The translations under genes and the position numbers were made by a program. 64,000 nucleotides of DNA from Candidatus Polarisedimenticolaceae bacterium (lineage in GTDB: Bacteria; Acidobacteriota; Polarisedimenticolia; Polarisedimenticolales; DASRJG01), in contig DASVAW010000059.1 of the NCBI GenBank assembly GCA_036376135.1, positions 1 through 64,000 of the forward strand, given 5' to 3'. Positions 61,947 to 64,000 of the stretch are shown here, piece after piece. A model generated the notes under the pieces. The model was not told the origin of the DNA. It saw nothing but the letters and a program-made list of their open reading frames with translations, and searched no databases. Each line of letters starts with the position of its first letter. The first letter of the stretch is position 1.

Positions 61947-62058
61947 GGGGCCTCCGTGGGACCGGAAACGTACGGAGCGGCGGACCGCAGGCAGCGCGCG
62001 ATGCCGCCGTTCGCGGCGTTGGCGCAGCGACCCCCCTCCGCGGAGACCCGAACGCGGC

Positions 62059-62087
62059 TTGCTCCTGGCCCGGCCGGGGCGTCTAAT
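62059..62087 (+). promoter_or_regulatory. Promoter of the BP74-like lipoprotein, nearly leaderless
   Basis: TTGCTC (62059-62064), 17 bases, TCTAAT (62082-62087), with only eight bases to ATG 62096. Confidence 0.45.
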
Positions 62088-62095
62088 CGAACCGC

Positions 62096-62524
62096 ATGGA
62101 GTGGCTTTCGAGGAGCGGCGCGGGCGTGCTGGCCCTCGGGCTCGCGGCGTGCGGCGGCCAGGACGCCGCCGTTCCGGGACCGAGCGCGACAGCGTTCGTC
62201 TTCGCCGTGCGCGGCGTCCCCGACGCGGAGGGTCGGTTCGTGGCGGTCACGGACGACCCCGCGGTGCTGGCGCGGCTGGACGACCAACTCGCGCTCCCCG
62301 AGTCCGAGCGGAGCCTCCACATCGCGGGCCCGATCGCGTCCGGGAACGGCGGGCACAACCTCGCATGGAGCTGGCACTTCATCCCGAGCCGCTGGGACGT
62401 CGTCGAGGCGAGCATCGAGGTCTGTGACGGGACGCCCCAGGCCGTCGAGAAGGACGTGGGGCGCTGGGTGGCCGAAGTCGGCACCTTCTGTCCCTGGGCC
62501 TCCTACGTCCAGCGAAGGATGTGA
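62096..62524 (+). CDS. Small lipoprotein with a BP74-like domain
   Basis: This 142-residue protein has the lipobox LGLAAC with Cys19. The rest matches, from memory, the domain of Dictyostelium calmodulin-binding protein BP74 and its bacterial relatives. FVFAVRGVPDAEGRFVAV opens it, LHIAGPIASG and AWSWHFIPSRWDVVEASIEV form the core, and FCPWASYVQ ends it. The two late cysteines (IEVC, TFCPW) could form a disulfide. Function in bacteria is unknown. It stands alone with its own promoter. Confidence 0.72.
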   Translation: MEWLSRSGAGVLALGLAACGGQDAAVPGPSATAFVFAVRGVPDAEGRFVAVTDDPAVLARLDDQLALPESERSLHIAGPIASGNGGHNLAWSWHFIPSRWDVVEASIEVCDGTPQAVEKDVGRWVAEVGTFCPWASYVQRRM

Positions 62525-62711
62525 GGCCCGGCGGCTCGAAACTCCTTCCCCCGGGTAAGTCCGGCCGGGGAGTTCGTACCTATCCCCCTCGACCCTGTGG
62601 GCGAACGGACCGCGTCACGGCGCGATAAACCGCGCCACACCGCCCTGGCACGATTCTCGTTCTACACCTCCGGTCGCGCGGTTTCACAGATGCAACCCGG
62701 GAGGTCGCACC

Positions 62712-63083
62712 ATGGGATTCAGTTCATCACGGCCGGGCTACACCGTACGCGTCGACGGGCTGCTCTTGGGAAGCACCCGATTCGTCATCCAGGCTGCGAT
62801 CGAATACGAGACTTGGCTGACCGACGGCGAGCGGGAGCGCCTCGCCCCGATCGCGCAGTTGGAAGCCCTGCTCGCGATCGAGGGCGAGGAGGCACGCGGG
62901 CGCCGCCTCGGGGCCCGCGACGTTCACGTGGGGGTCGTCGGGGACGAACCGCTCTACCGGCTGTTCCGGACGCGGACGCCTGCGGCGCGGGGCCGCGTCA
63001 CGGACGCGGGCGCGCGGAGGGGATACCCGACCGGGAGCCTCTCCTCGTCGATGCACGACAGGGTTGGCGAGGCGGTGTCGTAG
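62712..63083 (+). CDS. Small protein of unknown function
   Basis: This 123-residue frame has a good GGGAGG before its ATG. Its first half is well structured: RPGYTVRVDGLLLGSTRFVI and AAIEYETWLTDGERERLAPI. The second half is Arg-rich and low in structure. I recognise no family. No signal peptide is seen. A 187-base gap upstream includes the hairpin GGCGCG-ATAAAC-CGCGCC (62619-62636) and a TGGCACG box. It may belong with the stress-type membrane cluster that follows. Confidence 0.55.
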   Translation: MGFSSSRPGYTVRVDGLLLGSTRFVIQAAIEYETWLTDGERERLAPIAQLEALLAIEGEEARGRRLGARDVHVGVVGDEPLYRLFRTRTPAARGRVTDAGARRGYPTGSLSSSMHDRVGEAVS

Positions 63084-63213
63084 CGCCGGACTCCGTCCCG
63101 ACAGCGGCACGCGGCCCGACGGGCGTCGCGCGTTCGCCGTCGCATTCCTTGATTCCCCCCGGGGCGGCCCCCCTCCGATCCTGTTACAGTTTGCGCGAGG
63201 CAGGGAGGCCGAG

Positions 63214-63516
63214 ATGGAGAAGGTCACCACCGACAAACTCTTGCAGGACCTGAGCGCGGTCATCCAGGACGCCGAGGCGCTGCTGCAGGCGACCGCCGGC
63301 CAGACCGGGGAGAAGGTCGCCGAGATCCGCGGCCAGGCCGCGGAAACGGTCCGCAAGGCTCGCGAGCGCATGGCGGAAGCCGGCGTCGAGGTCCAGGAGA
63401 AGGCGAAGGCGGTCGCGAAGTCGACGGACGCCTACGTGCACGAGAACCCCTGGACCTCGATCGCGATCGCCGCCTGCCTCGGTTTCCTCGTGGGTACGCT
63501 CAGCAGCCGCCGATGA
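63214..63516 (+). CDS. YqjD/ElaB family (DUF883) membrane protein
   Basis: ATG 63214, after GGGAGG, gives 100 residues. A long amphipathic helix (EKVTTDKLLQDLSAVIQDAE onward, about 1-75) precedes a C-terminal membrane segment (WTSIAIAACLGFLVGTLSS). This is the YqjD layout; YqjD and ElaB are stationary-phase inner-membrane proteins reported to bind ribosomes in Escherichia coli. It overlaps the holin-like gene by ATGA, as in the yqjD-yqjE-yqjK order. Confidence 0.9.
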   Translation: MEKVTTDKLLQDLSAVIQDAEALLQATAGQTGEKVAEIRGQAAETVRKARERMAEAGVEVQEKAKAVAKSTDAYVHENPWTSIAIAACLGFLVGTLSSRR

Positions 63517-63914
63517 CCCCGAACGGCGAAGAGGCACGGGGGGCGCCGGCCGGGTTCCTGGAGTCGATCCGGACCCTGGCGACCACCGTCGTCGCCCTCG
63601 CCCACGACCGTCTCGAGCTGGCGGCGACCGAACTCCAGGAGGAGATCGCCCGCCTGGCGGGAGTCCTCCTCTGGGCCCTCACCGCGCTGCTGCTCGCGGT
63701 CGTGGGCGTGGCGTTCGTCGCGATCATGATTCTGCTCGCCGTCGACCCGGCGTACCGGGCGCTCGCGGCGGGCCTGCTCGCGATCCTCTTTCTCGCCGGC
63801 GCGGGTGTCGCGGCCATGATCGTGCGACGCATCCTGCGCGCGAAGCCCCGCGCCTTCGACGCGAGCCTCGCCGAGCTCGAGAAGGACCGCCAGGGGCTCG
63901 GAGGCGGGCGGTGA
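63513..63914 (+). CDS. Phage-holin-superfamily membrane protein (YqjE-like)
   Basis: This 133-residue protein has an N-terminal amphipathic helix (FLESIRTLATTVVALAHDRL), two membrane segments (about 48-75 and 82-108) and a charged tail. This is the PF07332 (holin superfamily III / YqjE) pattern. Despite the name it is a chromosomal inner-membrane protein with no phage context here. Its stop overlaps the next gene by GTGA. Confidence 0.88.
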   Translation: MTPNGEEARGAPAGFLESIRTLATTVVALAHDRLELAATELQEEIARLAGVLLWALTALLLAVVGVAFVAIMILLAVDPAYRALAAGLLAILFLAGAGVAAMIVRRILRAKPRAFDASLAELEKDRQGLGGGR

Positions 63915-64000
63915 GGTCGCGGATCGAGGCGCTCGCCGAGCGGCGGCTGGCGCTCGTCCGAAGCTCCGACGCGCACCGCGCGCAGCTCGGCGCGACCGTC
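63911..64000 (+). CDS. YqjK-like protein, N-terminal fragment (runs off right edge)
   Basis: GTG 63911 overlaps the previous stop by GTGA. Thirty codons are visible, reading RSRIEALAERRLALVRSSD (after initiator Met), a basic helix like the start of YqjK-family proteins. Context after a YqjD-like and a YqjE-like gene supports the call. The remainder lies outside the window. Confidence 0.65.
   Translation, partial: MRSRIEALAERRLALVRSSDAHRAQLGATV

Noticed and set aside
62645-62661. Possible sigma-54 promoter before the small protein at 62712
   Set aside because: CTGGCACG is a perfect -24 box, but the -12 position reads GT instead of GC and the TTGC element is missing. Too weak to list as a promoter.
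1-64000. CRISPR arrays, insertion sequences, integrases and prophage genes
   Set aside because: No direct-repeat spacer pattern, transposase, integrase or terminal inverted repeats were seen. The holin-like gene at 63513 is a chromosomal YqjE-type gene.

Overview
The window is GC-rich bacterial chromosome with almost no spare DNA. No gene-free stretch exceeds 300 bases, and many neighbouring genes overlap by ATGA, GTGA or TTGA. Cell-envelope genes (LapB-like protein, Wza-like exporter, outer-membrane barrel, lipoproteins), MglA/MglB, a CarH-type B12 photoreceptor, a multiheme cytochrome and thrombospondin-3-repeat secreted proteins suggest a Gram-negative soil or sediment lineage. Acidobacteriota (Thermoanaerobaculia/Polarisedimenticolia-like) or a related phylum is my guess; no 16S gene is present to decide.

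Positions 1-20,641 hold an exopolysaccharide locus in several divergent blocks. It has three GT4 glycosyltransferases, a PglC-like phosphoglycosyl transferase, two FemAB-like proteins (one cut by the left edge), a DegT aminotransferase, a hexapeptide acyltransferase, two alpha/beta hydrolases, a polysaccharide deacetylase, an acyl carrier protein, an NTP_transf_5 protein, a PglF/WbpM-like dehydratase, YvcK/GlmR, a tyrosine autokinase, a Wzz-like protein, an outer-membrane barrel, a Wza-like exporter and an HprK-like kinase. The gene set resembles XrtA (exosortase A) loci, but no exosortase, PEP-CTERM substrate, Wzx or Wzy is visible.

Positions 20,604-33,655 are housekeeping: an HTH-REC regulator, tRNA-Arg(ACG), tadA, two tRNA-Ser, the 4.5S SRP RNA, dnaX-ybaB-recR, mglB-mglA, rplU-rpmA-obg-nadD-rsfS, a sigma-54 activator, rlmH, a LapB-like TPR protein, a ComF-like gene and a cyclophilin. 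TadA lies just downstream of the tRNA it edits, and its reading frame runs through the whole tRNA-Ser(CGA) gene.

Positions 33,656-41,763 carry secreted and membrane proteins: a small exported protein between tandem promoters and a terminator, an MFS-like/spermidine-synthase fusion, a 1006-residue beta-helix/thrombospondin-3 protein and two lipoproteins. Positions 41,771-45,934 carry a second HTH-REC regulator and a probable light-responsive operon (carH, CBM9-like protein, FAD oxidoreductase, ribA). Positions 45,987-50,974 carry a nine-heme cytochrome c, a cytochrome b and a NarX/NarL-type two-component pair, divergent from an Rrf2 regulator with three cysteines.

Positions 50,976-57,534 hold tatD, a GST, a YbbAP-type ABC transporter divergent from a TesA-like esterase, apaG and an FKBP isomerase. 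Positions 57,546-64,000 hold a coupled secreted beta-helix protein and subtilisin, a secreted repeat protein, a BP74-like lipoprotein, a small unknown, and a YqjD/holin/YqjK-like membrane stress cluster cut by the right edge.
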